A stretch of DNA of 64,000 nt, taken from NCBI GenBank assembly GCA_945913015.1, contig CAMECH010000008.1:1-64000 (forward strand), written 5' to 3'. The stretch is from an uncultured Bacteroides sp. Lineage in GTDB: Bacteria; Bacillota; Clostridia; Lachnospirales; Lachnospiraceae. This document shows, piece by piece, positions 14,991 through 23,519 of the stretch; position 1 is the stretch's first letter; each line of letters starts with the position of its first letter. The notes below the pieces were generated by a model that searched no databases, was not told where the DNA came from, and saw only the letters and a list, made by a program, of their open reading frames with translations. The position numbers and the translations under genes are program-made.

Positions 14991-16239
14991 ATTTGCGTTG
15001 GCTGCGGCGGAGAGGTTCAGACCTGTGCTGCTAAAGATTGTTCCGCAGAGTATGTTAAGCTCAATTAAGGAAAATCTTGTGAGGCGTAATACAAACAAAT
15101 TAAAAAATGTCAAAATTGTGCCATACGACAGGACATACCCTGAAGGCATCAATCTGATAGGCAATATACGTGCAGAGACCGGACTCGGACAGAGCACACG
15201 GCTTGTTTCCGATATTCTTGAAGCAAGCGGTGAAGCTTATGTTATTCATGACTTTTTTGTTCCGCCCGGACCAAGCATGAATGACCATACGCATGATGAT
15301 AAGATTTCAGAGGAGTTTCCTTACGATATCAATATTTTTCATGTAAATGCAAGTGAGTTTACAGTCGCATTTATCAATATGGGAAAGCAGGTATGGGACC
15401 ACAGATATAATATAGCATACTGGCTGTGGGAGCTTGAGGAATTTCCGGAGGAATGGCTTGGATGCATTGATTTGGTTGATGAAATCTGGACACCTGCGGA
15501 TTTTATAACAAATACTTTAAAGAAATATACAGATAAGCCTGTTATGACGCTTCCGTACTGTGTTGAGGCGCCGACTGATGAAAAATTTGACAGAGAATTT
15601 TTCGGGCTGCCGGATGACGTTTTTTTGTTTCTTATGATGTTTGACAGCGGAAGCATTATGGAGAGAAAGAATCCTGACAGTGTTTTTGCAGCATACAAAG
15701 AGGCATTCGGGACAGATAACGACAAGGTTGGAATTGTTGTTAAGATTAATGAGTATTCAACAGAGGATATTGACTATATTCATGAGGCGCTTAAGGGATA
15801 TGCCAATGTATACATTTTATCCGAGACACTAACAAAGGTTCAGGTAAACAGTCTTATAAAGGCAGTGGATGTATTTGTATCACTTCACAGAGCAGAAGGT
15901 TTTGGTCTTGTCCTCGCAGAGGCTATGATAGCAGGAACGCCGACAATCGCTACAAACTGGTCGGCAAATACGGAATTTGCATGCCCTGAAGCTGCGTGTA
16001 TGGTGGATTACAAGATGATTGAAATCGAGAAAGACATACCACCGTACAAAAAAGGATATCACTGGGCAGATGCAGATGTCACTCAGGCTGCCGGATTTAT
16101 GAAAAGGCTGTACGAGGACAGGGAGTTTTACGAAAGCATCGCAGAAAATGCAGAGCGTTATGTTGCAGAGAAGCTTAACATGGAACGCTCAACAAGGATT
16201 GTGAAGGAGCGGGTGAAGGACATCCGAAAGAAATTATGA
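14977..16239 (+). CDS. GT4-like glycosyltransferase
   Basis: The 420-residue protein overlaps the previous gene by 14 bp, with GAGG nine bases before the ATG at 14977. A TTG at 14962 is a weaker alternative start. An N-terminal basic amphipathic stretch (residues 5-35) may hold it at the membrane. The body has GNIRAETGLGQSTR, WELEEFPEEW and DEIWTPADFI, features of GT4-like enzymes that act on rhamnan or O-polysaccharides. The donor half has HRAEGFGLVLAEAMIAGTP. It overlaps the exporter permease gene by 4 bp, suggesting coupled translation. Donor unknown. Confidence 0.85.
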   Translation: MGFSKFALAAAERFRPVLLKIVPQSMLSSIKENLVRRNTNKLKNVKIVPYDRTYPEGINLIGNIRAETGLGQSTRLVSDILEASGEAYVIHDFFVPPGPSMNDHTHDDKISEEFPYDINIFHVNASEFTVAFINMGKQVWDHRYNIAYWLWELEEFPEEWLGCIDLVDEIWTPADFITNTLKKYTDKPVMTLPYCVEAPTDEKFDREFFGLPDDVFLFLMMFDSGSIMERKNPDSVFAAYKEAFGTDNDKVGIVVKINEYSTEDIDYIHEALKGYANVYILSETLTKVQVNSLIKAVDVFVSLHRAEGFGLVLAEAMIAGTPTIATNWSANTEFACPEAACMVDYKMIEIEKDIPPYKKGYHWADADVTQAAGFMKRLYEDREFYESIAENAERYVAEKLNMERSTRIVKERVKDIRKKL

Positions 16240-17015
16240 TTAAAGAATTTAAGGAAATTTATGCATACAGGCAGATGATATTCAGCCTTGTAAAGAAAGA
16301 TCTTAGGGGACGCTATAAGGGCTCCGTCCTCGGGTTTATGTGGACTTTTGTCAACCCGTTGCTGCAGTTATGCGTTTACACACTCGTATTCTCGATTATT
16401 ATGCGTCAGAATATCGAAAAATACTACCTGTTCCTTTTTGTTGCGCTTATTCCGTGGATGTTTTTTTCATCAGCGCTCACAAGCGGGTCAATCAGTATCC
16501 TGAATCAGAAGGACATGGTCAAAAAAATATATTTCCCCAGGGAAGTAATGCCTATTGCGGACACTACAAGTAACTTTGTGAATATGCTGTTCTGCTTTGT
16601 TGTAATATTTGCGGTGCTGCTTGTGTCCGGCTGGGGAGTGAACCTGTATGCGTGTCTGGCGCTGCCTGTAATTATGATTGTTGAGTATATTATCTGTCTT
16701 GGAATCGCGTTGCTTACATCGGCACTTACCGTTTATTTCAGGGATTTGCAGTACATACTCGGAATTATTGCAATGGCATGGCAGTATGTTACTCCGGTTA
16801 TGTATTCATCCGAGCGTGTTCCGGAAGAGCTTCTTCCACTGTGGAATCTGAATCCAATGACACCTGTTATTGAGGCATACAGGTCTGTTCTTTATTACAA
16901 GACATTTCCTGAGCTTAATACACTTCTCTCGGCATTTGTGCTTGGAGTCATAGTGCTTGTATTGGGAATAATAGTGTTTAATAAGCTTGAGAAAGGCTTT
17001 GCGGAGGAATTTTAA
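16236..17015 (+). CDS. ABC-2 type glycan exporter permease (Wzm-like), first system
   Basis: The 259-residue protein has six predicted membrane segments and the ABC-2/Wzm start LVKKDLRGRYKGSVLGFMWTF, a basic N-terminus followed by the LGxxW motif. It pairs with the ATPase gene three bases downstream to export a lipid-linked glycan across the cytoplasmic membrane. Length is typical for Wzm/TagG. It overlaps the upstream transferase gene by 4 bp. Confidence 0.93.
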   Translation: MIKEFKEIYAYRQMIFSLVKKDLRGRYKGSVLGFMWTFVNPLLQLCVYTLVFSIIMRQNIEKYYLFLFVALIPWMFFSSALTSGSISILNQKDMVKKIYFPREVMPIADTTSNFVNMLFCFVVIFAVLLVSGWGVNLYACLALPVIMIVEYIICLGIALLTSALTVYFRDLQYILGIIAMAWQYVTPVMYSSERVPEELLPLWNLNPMTPVIEAYRSVLYYKTFPELNTLLSAFVLGVIVLVLGIIVFNKLEKGFAEEF

Positions 17016-17018
17016 ACA

Positions 17019-18254
17019 ATGATTGATGAAAACAATGCAATTGAAGTGAGAAATGTATCAAAGCACTTCAAGGTATATTACGACAAAGGCAGCCAGCTTA
17101 AAGAACGTGTACTTTTCAGGAAACGCAATGCCTATGAAAACAGACTGGTGTTGAATGATATTTCATTTTCCATCAAAAAGGGCGAGGCAGTTGGTCTTGT
17201 CGGTAAGAATGGATGCGGAAAGAGTACAACGTTAAAGCTTCTTACAAAAATTATTTATCCTAACTCGGGTACAATAGAAATGTGCGGAAGAGTATCAAGT
17301 CTTATCGAGCTTGGTGCAGGTTTCCATCCGGATATGAGCGGGCGTGAGAATATCTATACCAATGCAGCAATATTCGGACTTACAAAAAGGGAAATAGACG
17401 CAAGGCTTGATGACATAATCGCATTTTCAGAGCTTGAGAAATTTATCGACAATCCTGTCCGTACATACTCATCAGGTATGTATATGCGTCTTGCATTTTC
17501 TGTTGCCATTAATGTAAATGCGGACATACTTCTGATAGATGAGATACTTGCCGTAGGTGATGCCAATTTCCAGGCGAAATGTTTCAATAAACTGAGAGAA
17601 ATCAAGGCAGAGGGAACAACTATTGTAATTGTCTCACATTCACTCGGACAGATTGAGCAGATTTGCGACCGCTCAATCTGGATAAAGGATGGCAAAATCC
17701 AGATGGAGGGTGCGCCGAAGGATGTGCATCTGGAATATCTGGATTACATGAATACAGAGAGAATGGAGCTTGCAGAGAGAGAAAAAACGCGCAGGGAGGC
17801 CGAAGGAAGCGAGGCTGCAAAGAAGAAAAAGCGCTATGGCTCAATGGATTGCAAGTTTACCGATATTAAGCTGCTTGACGCAAACGGCAATGAGCAGAAG
17901 ACCTTCAGAACCGGAGAGGCGATGAAGCTTGACCTGCACTATGAATGTCACAAGAAGGTTACGGATGCCGTGTTTGGATTCGGAATATTCAGAAGTGACG
18001 GTTTGTGGTGTTATGGAACTAATACAAGAATTGACCACAAGGATAATTTTGATATAGAAAGAGACGGAAGCTATGAGGTTGATTTGAAAGAGCTCATGCT
18101 GATTCCGGGAGAATACTGGATTGATGTTACGATTGAGTACGGAGAGGGAAATCCGGTTGACTACTACAAGGAAGCACTCAGATTTGAAGTGGTTTCAAAG
18201 GTTTCGGATGTCGGAGTAGTAAGAATTCCTCATGAATGGACACTGAATTTATAG
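17019..18254 (+). CDS. ABC exporter ATPase with C-terminal glycan-binding domain (Wzt-like), first system
   Basis: The 411-residue ATPase has Walker A GKNGCGKST (62-70), signature YSSGMYMRL (150-158), Walker B LLIDE (171-175) and the switch His207. The linker at about 245-275 is highly charged. Residues 275-410 form the beta-sandwich seen in Wzt proteins that recognise a terminal modification of the finished glycan. By that analogy this system exports a capped polymer. It works with the permease at 16236. Confidence 0.93.
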   Translation: MIDENNAIEVRNVSKHFKVYYDKGSQLKERVLFRKRNAYENRLVLNDISFSIKKGEAVGLVGKNGCGKSTTLKLLTKIIYPNSGTIEMCGRVSSLIELGAGFHPDMSGRENIYTNAAIFGLTKREIDARLDDIIAFSELEKFIDNPVRTYSSGMYMRLAFSVAINVNADILLIDEILAVGDANFQAKCFNKLREIKAEGTTIVIVSHSLGQIEQICDRSIWIKDGKIQMEGAPKDVHLEYLDYMNTERMELAEREKTRREAEGSEAAKKKKRYGSMDCKFTDIKLLDANGNEQKTFRTGEAMKLDLHYECHKKVTDAVFGFGIFRSDGLWCYGTNTRIDHKDNFDIERDGSYEVDLKELMLIPGEYWIDVTIEYGEGNPVDYYKEALRFEVVSKVSDVGVVRIPHEWTLNL

Positions 18255-18267
18255 GAGGCTTATGGCT

Positions 18268-18714
18268 ATGGAAAATATTAACATTGAAGACATTATGGCA
18301 GAAATACGCGAAGAGATTCGCAACAAAGGCTATAAGGATGAGGAAATTCAGTTCAGCGACATAATTCTCTCCTCAGTTGCAACGCCTTATAATATGCAGG
18401 CGTACAAGGAAGAGCTTGAGAAAATGGCGCAGGACCGTATGGTTTTGTCATATCGCGATGTGGCATCCGACCGTCCGGGACTTGGTCCGGTGGTTACATT
18501 TTTTAAGAAAATATGCAGAAGGCTTGTCGCATTTTATGTTGAGCCGATTGTTGACGACCAGAATAAATTTAACGAGGAGGCCACGAATCTGTTTGCACAG
18601 GCACTCAATAAATTTGCTGAGGATGACGAGAGGATATCAGAGCTTGAAAGAGAGCTCTATGACTGTAAGAAACGCTGTATAGCACTGGAAGAAATGTTAA
18701 AGGAGAAAAAGTAA
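18268..18714 (+). CDS. stand-alone coiled-coil protein related to N-terminal segments of cluster methyltransferases and transferases
   Basis: A 148-residue protein of unknown function. It begins NIEDIMAEIREEIRNKGY, has an amphipathic basic stretch FFKKICRRLVAFYVEPIV (about 92-109), then QNKFNEEATNLF and a C-terminal coiled coil (about 120-148). From memory this arrangement usually occurs fused to the N-terminus of SAM-dependent methyltransferases or transferases in clostridial glycan clusters. Here it stands alone after the first exporter. It could anchor or scaffold partner enzymes at the membrane. Two ATGs are possible; 18268 has better spacing from GGAGG than 18262. Confidence 0.7.
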   Translation: MENINIEDIMAEIREEIRNKGYKDEEIQFSDIILSSVATPYNMQAYKEELEKMAQDRMVLSYRDVASDRPGLGPVVTFFKKICRRLVAFYVEPIVDDQNKFNEEATNLFAQALNKFAEDDERISELERELYDCKKRCIALEEMLKEKK

Positions 18715-18717
18715 TCC

Positions 18718-19800
18718 GTGGTTGTATATCAGCTTTTAGCGACAATTTCATTTGGTGATGCAGTCAGCAATGACACACTTGCCCTTCAGGAGATAATTAA
18801 AAAAATGGGTTATAAAACAGCAATTTTTGCTGAGAATATTGACTCACGAATACCGAAGGGAACGGCAAAGAATTATTCAAAATTCGGCAGGGTTGATAAG
18901 AACGATATTATTATTTATCATCTCTCGACAGGCAGTAAAATCAGCCGTGACTTTGATAAATTTAAATGCCGCAAGGTTATAATCTATCACAACATAACGC
19001 CTCCTGAATTTTTTGAGGGCTACAATGATGCATCGTACCGCATCTGTAAGAAGGGTTATGAGGAAGTCAGGGCTCTTGCTGATAAGGTGGATTACTGCAT
19101 TGCTGTCTCAGAATACAATAAGCAGAATTTAAGAGACATGGGATTTAAATGTCCGATTGACGTGCTGCCGATACTCATTCCTTTTGAGGACTATGAGAAG
19201 AAGCCAAATGAAGCGGTTATTGCAAAATACGGCGGTGACGGCTGGACAAATCTTCTGTTTACGGGGCGCATTGCACCTAATAAAAAGCAGGAGGATGTTA
19301 TCCGTGCATTTGCCTTTTATAAAAAATATTATAATCCGAATTCAAGGCTGTTTTTGGTAGGTTCTTCGGGTGGGATGGAAAGGTATCACAGAAGGCTTGT
19401 AAGTTATATTAATGCACTGGGTGTAAGAGATGTAATCTTTCCGGGACACATTAAGTTTGATGAGATTCTGGCGTATTACAGTCTGGCAGACGTGTTTGTG
19501 TGCCAGAGTGAGCATGAAGGATTCTGTGTACCGCTTGTTGAGGCGATGAAGTTTGATGTGCCGATTGTGGCGTATGATAGTTCGGCAATAGCTGATACGC
19601 TTGGTGGAAGCGGTATACTGATGAAGGAAAAGGATCCTGTTCTTACAGCCGGAGTGATTAACAGACTGGTGACGGACAAAGCACTTCGCGAAAAGGTTAT
19701 TTCAAACCAGAGAATAAGGCTTGCGGATTTTGACAATGAGAAGATAGGCGGCAGATTTGAGAAGCTGTTTGCGGATTTTATAGATAAAGGCAGGAAGTGA
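18718..19800 (+). CDS. GT4 family glycosyltransferase
   Basis: A 360-residue GT-B enzyme starting at a GTG, three bases after the coiled-coil gene. The N-terminal half has SFGDAVSNDTLALQEIIKKM, typical of the acceptor-binding lobe. The donor half has FTGRIAPNKKQEDVIRAF and QSEHEGFCVPLVEAMKFDVP with the E-x7-E motif. Closest in style to transferases in polyrhamnose and cell-wall glycan clusters. Donor unknown. Confidence 0.88.
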   Translation: MVVYQLLATISFGDAVSNDTLALQEIIKKMGYKTAIFAENIDSRIPKGTAKNYSKFGRVDKNDIIIYHLSTGSKISRDFDKFKCRKVIIYHNITPPEFFEGYNDASYRICKKGYEEVRALADKVDYCIAVSEYNKQNLRDMGFKCPIDVLPILIPFEDYEKKPNEAVIAKYGGDGWTNLLFTGRIAPNKKQEDVIRAFAFYKKYYNPNSRLFLVGSSGGMERYHRRLVSYINALGVRDVIFPGHIKFDEILAYYSLADVFVCQSEHEGFCVPLVEAMKFDVPIVAYDSSAIADTLGGSGILMKEKDPVLTAGVINRLVTDKALREKVISNQRIRLADFDNEKIGGRFEKLFADFIDKGRK

Positions 19801-19808
19801 GAAGAATA

Positions 19809-21008
19809 ATGGAAGCTGGGTCACAGAAACGTAAAATTGCACTTGTTGTACAAAGATACGGGCTTGAGGTTAACGGCGGTGCTGAGATGCTCGCCAGAAC
19901 AATGGCAGAACATCTTAAGGACAGATATGATATAGAAGTGCTTACAAGCAGGGCTGTTGATTATGTGACGTGGAAGGATGAATACACGGCAGGCGAAGAG
20001 GATATTAATGGTATAAAGGTAAGAAGATTTGGCGTTACTGCTCCGCGCAATCCCAAGCAGTTTGATGCATTTTCGGGGAAGGTGATAGGACGGCCTCATT
20101 CAATGGAGGACGAGGAACGCTGGTTTGATATGCAGGGACCTAGGGTTCCTGACCTTATTGACTATATAAGGGAACATGCGGATGATTATGATGCATTTGT
20201 CTTTATGACATATCTGTATTATACGACAGTCAAGGGACTGCCGCTGGTAAAGGACAAGGCAATTCTTATTTCCACGGCGCACGACGAGCCACCGATTTAT
20301 CTCAAGACATTTGAAGAGCTGTTTCTTATGCCGAAAGCAATGTTCTATCTTACTTTTGAGGAGAAGAAGTTTGTTGAGAGAAAATTTGGCAACGGACATC
20401 TTATCAATAATGACGGTTACGGCGGTTCCGGCGTTGAAATCCCTGAAAAGGTAGACCCGATGCGCCTTAAGAATGAAAAGGGCGTTGAGCATTATATGCT
20501 TTATGCGGGAAGAATTGATGAGGCAAAGGGCTGCAAGGAGCTGTTTGATTTCTTCAGAAGATATAAGAAGAATAATCCGTCGGATTTAAAGCTTGTGATG
20601 ATTGGAAAGCCGGCTATGCCGATTCCGAAGGATAGTGATATTATGGCGCTTGGATTTGTAAGCGAGCAGGAAAAATATGATTATATGTCGGGAGCTGATT
20701 TCCTCATAATGTCATCACCGTTTGAGAGTCTTTCAATTGTTGTTCTTGAATCCATGACGCTTAACAGGCCTGTGCTCTGCAACGGACGCTGTGACGTTCT
20801 TAAGGGACATTGTGTAAGGAGCAACGGCGGACTTTATTACAAAGACTATTATGAATTTGAAGGCTGTGTCAATTATCTGCTGCAGCATCCTGATATCGCC
20901 GATGGCATGGGACGCAACGGACATGAGTATGTTGAGCGGAATTTCCGTTGGGATAAAATTTGTGACAGATTTGAAGATGTTGTAGAGCGTGTGTGTGCAA
21001 GCAAATAA
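19809..21008 (+). CDS. GT4-like glycosyltransferase, first of a tandem pair
   Basis: A 399-residue GT-B enzyme with RYGLEVNGGAEMLARTMAEHL at the N-terminus and YAGRIDEAKGCKELFDFF and SSPFESLSIVVLESMTLNRP in the donor lobe. The C-terminus CDVLKGHCVRSNGGLYY and FRWDKI is closely matched by the next gene, so the two are paralogs. The frame is open to a GTG at 19797 that overlaps the previous stop. The ATG at 19809 is preferred, but the choice is uncertain. Confidence 0.85.
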   Translation: MEAGSQKRKIALVVQRYGLEVNGGAEMLARTMAEHLKDRYDIEVLTSRAVDYVTWKDEYTAGEEDINGIKVRRFGVTAPRNPKQFDAFSGKVIGRPHSMEDEERWFDMQGPRVPDLIDYIREHADDYDAFVFMTYLYYTTVKGLPLVKDKAILISTAHDEPPIYLKTFEELFLMPKAMFYLTFEEKKFVERKFGNGHLINNDGYGGSGVEIPEKVDPMRLKNEKGVEHYMLYAGRIDEAKGCKELFDFFRRYKKNNPSDLKLVMIGKPAMPIPKDSDIMALGFVSEQEKYDYMSGADFLIMSSPFESLSIVVLESMTLNRPVLCNGRCDVLKGHCVRSNGGLYYKDYYEFEGCVNYLLQHPDIADGMGRNGHEYVERNFRWDKICDRFEDVVERVCASK

Positions 21009-21031
21009 TGCTCTGCGGAATGGAGATTAGT

Positions 21032-22429
21032 GTGAAAACAATAGCATTTGTATGCCCGTGGTACGGAGACAATATTCCGGGCGGTGCAGAGGCGGCACTC
21101 CGTGGGATTACAAGCCATCTGCATGAAGCGGGGCTTCCGGTTGAGATTATTACAACAACGGTAAAAGAATTTACTGCCGACTGGAATGAGGATTTTTACA
21201 AGGAAGGTGTGACTGTTGCTGCATCGGGTGTGCCGGTCAGAAGGTTTAAGGTGCGCAGACGTGATGTAAAGGCGTTTGATGCGGTGAATTACAAATTAAT
21301 CAATGGTATCTGCTTAAGCGATAAGGAAGAGGAGACATTTAACAGGGAGATGATTAACAGCCCTGCAATGTATGAATATATCCGTGAGCACAAGGATGAT
21401 TACCAGTGCTTTGTGTATATTCCTTATCTGTTTGGAACAACATATAACGGTGTGGCCGCATGCCCTGAGAAGGCGGTGCTGATTCCGTGTTTTCACGATG
21501 AGGGATATGCGCACATGAACAGCTTTGCGAAGATGTATTCAAAGGCGGCAGGTATGCTGTTTAATGCACAGCCGGAGCTGGAACTCACAAAGAGCCTTAT
21601 GGACCTTAGCAGAGTAAAGACAGAGGTTATGGGGCTTGGCGTTGATACGGCAATTACATCCGATGCAGAACGTTTTCGCAGTAAATTTAATATAAATGAA
21701 CCATTTATACTTTATGCGGGACGCAAGGATACAGGTAAAAATGTAGATAAGCTTCTTGAGTATTTTGCCAAATACAAGAAATATTCGAAGCAGTATATAA
21801 ATGTATACGGTGTGTATGTCGAGGATTATCTGGCAGAACGCAAGGACTATGAGCCTGATGTAACATATGTCGAGGATACGGATTATAAAGCGCGACACAA
21901 TGAGGACGGACGCTACGACATTGAAAATATACTCGGAATCGAGGTTGCGGACGCTAAGGCAGACGCCAACTATTATATATTTTTCCCGAAGTATTCCAAT
22001 GAAAAAGAGCTTAAGCTTGTTCTGATAGGCGGAGGTCAGATTGATATACCGCCGTCGGTTAAAGATGACGTAATTGATCTGGGGTTTGTAGACATTCAGG
22101 ATAAATACGATGCATATGCTGCAGCGAGCCTTTTGTGCCAGCCGTCCAAGAATGAGAGCTTTTCGTTTGTAATAATGGAAAGCTGGCTGTGCCACAGGCC
22201 GGTGCTTGTGCATAATGAATGTGATGTCACAAGGCATTTTGTAAAGGACTCAAACGGCGGTCTGTATTTTGGTAATTACTTTGAATTTCAGGAGACTGTC
22301 AATTTTATTCTGCAAAACACTGAAGCAGCCAAGGCGATGGCAGAAAACGGCTGCCGCTATGTAAAGGAGCATTTTGCGTGGGATGTTATTGTGAAGAAAT
22401 ATACAGAATTCTTTAAAATGTTTGACTGA
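21032..22429 (+). CDS. GT4-like glycosyltransferase, second of the pair, with a ~65-residue insertion
   Basis: A 465-residue paralog of the previous gene product: WYGDNIPGGAEAALRGI, YAGRKDTGKNVDKLLEYF, PSKNESFSFVIMESW and SNGGLYFGNYFEF align with it in order. It carries about 65 extra residues in the donor lobe between KYKKYSKQY and ELKLVLIGG, rich in Asp, Glu and Tyr. The GTG at 21032 is chosen because GGAG sits six bases upstream, in the same initiation context as rfbB. Frames open to 20993 overlap the previous gene. Confidence 0.83.
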   Translation: MKTIAFVCPWYGDNIPGGAEAALRGITSHLHEAGLPVEIITTTVKEFTADWNEDFYKEGVTVAASGVPVRRFKVRRRDVKAFDAVNYKLINGICLSDKEEETFNREMINSPAMYEYIREHKDDYQCFVYIPYLFGTTYNGVAACPEKAVLIPCFHDEGYAHMNSFAKMYSKAAGMLFNAQPELELTKSLMDLSRVKTEVMGLGVDTAITSDAERFRSKFNINEPFILYAGRKDTGKNVDKLLEYFAKYKKYSKQYINVYGVYVEDYLAERKDYEPDVTYVEDTDYKARHNEDGRYDIENILGIEVADAKADANYYIFFPKYSNEKELKLVLIGGGQIDIPPSVKDDVIDLGFVDIQDKYDAYAAASLLCQPSKNESFSFVIMESWLCHRPVLVHNECDVTRHFVKDSNGGLYFGNYFEFQETVNFILQNTEAAKAMAENGCRYVKEHFAWDVIVKKYTEFFKMFD

Positions 22430-22444
22430 TTTTGGAGGAAGAAG

Positions 22445-23497
22445 TTGAAAAGCAAAAGGTTTCTGGTGGATGGGCGTTTTCTTGAGTCAATGGCAACAGG
22501 AGTTGACCGTTATGCCTTTGAGACAATTAAAGAACTGGATAAAATATGCGGGGGAACAGATATAAGCATACTTGTGCCGGATACGGTAAAGAATGCGGAT
22601 TCTGATGCGGCAAAGGCAGCAGCGGGATTGAAGAATATACGTGTAATCTATGCGAAGCGTACCGGGATGTGGACGCAGGGGACATTTGCCTTTTATGCAT
22701 TGAAAATGCGGGCGGTGCCGGTTAATCTATGCAATGAGGTATCGGTTCTTGCACCGGACGGAATTGTGTGCCTGCATGACACGTGTTATGCAGACTGCCC
22801 GGAGTTCTTTCCGAAGAAAGAGACAGAGTGGTTTTTGAAGATTTACGGAAGAATTGCACGAAAGGCTAAGGTGATTCTTACTGTTTCTGAATTTTCCAAA
22901 GAAAGAATTACTGAGGTGCTTGGCGTAAGCCCGGACCGTGTTGTGGTTGCCGGCAACGGCTGGCAGCATTTTGAGCAAATTACGCCGAATGAGTATATAT
23001 TTGACAGATTAAAGGGCGTGGAAAAGGGGCAGTATTATTTTACTCTTTCCTCGGCCAATAAGAATAAAAATATTGACTGGGTGGTACAGGCAGCGCAGTG
23101 CAACCCTAAAGACGAGTTTGTGATTGGCGGGCGCAATCTTGAACGGGTAGTTGAATTTAACAAATATCCGAATGTACATTACGCAGGGGCGGTTACCGAT
23201 GAGGAGGCAAAAGCGCTTATGAAATACTGCAAAGCATTTTTGTTTCCGTCATGGTATGAGGGGTTTGGAATACCGCCGCTTGAGGCAATGAGCACAGGGG
23301 CGCAGGTTGTCATATCAGACAGGGCGAGCCTTCCGGAGGTGTTCGGGAAAAGCGCGCATTATATACAGCCTGATAATCCGATGGTACATTTTGAGAGCCT
23401 GCTTAATAAGAAGGTTGAAGGGGCACAGGAGGTTCTTGGAAAATACAGCTGGGCAAAGACAGCCAAGACTGTCCTGCAGACGATAACAGCATTTTAA
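22445..23497 (+). CDS. GT4 family glycosyltransferase (mannosyltransferase-like)
   Basis: A 350-residue GT-B enzyme starting at a TTG behind GGAGG. Key stretches are RFLESMATGVDRYAFETIKEL, VSEFSKERI, SSANKNKNIDWVVQAA and PSWYEGFGIPPLEAMSTGA followed by SLPEVFG. The last is typical of the WbpY/MtfA-like mannosyl- or rhamnosyltransferase branch. It precedes the acyltransferase gene by 22 bp. Given the GDP-D-rhamnose genes downstream, a D-rhamnose donor is plausible but unproven. Confidence 0.88.
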   Translation: MKSKRFLVDGRFLESMATGVDRYAFETIKELDKICGGTDISILVPDTVKNADSDAAKAAAGLKNIRVIYAKRTGMWTQGTFAFYALKMRAVPVNLCNEVSVLAPDGIVCLHDTCYADCPEFFPKKETEWFLKIYGRIARKAKVILTVSEFSKERITEVLGVSPDRVVVAGNGWQHFEQITPNEYIFDRLKGVEKGQYYFTLSSANKNKNIDWVVQAAQCNPKDEFVIGGRNLERVVEFNKYPNVHYAGAVTDEEAKALMKYCKAFLFPSWYEGFGIPPLEAMSTGAQVVISDRASLPEVFGKSAHYIQPDNPMVHFESLLNKKVEGAQEVLGKYSWAKTAKTVLQTITAF

Positions 23498-23519
23498 AAT
23501 ATGGTGGAGGGTACAAAAC

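Noticed and set aside
21539..22237. 232-residue minus-strand ORF
   Set aside because: It is the antisense shadow of the GT4-like gene at 21032-22429.
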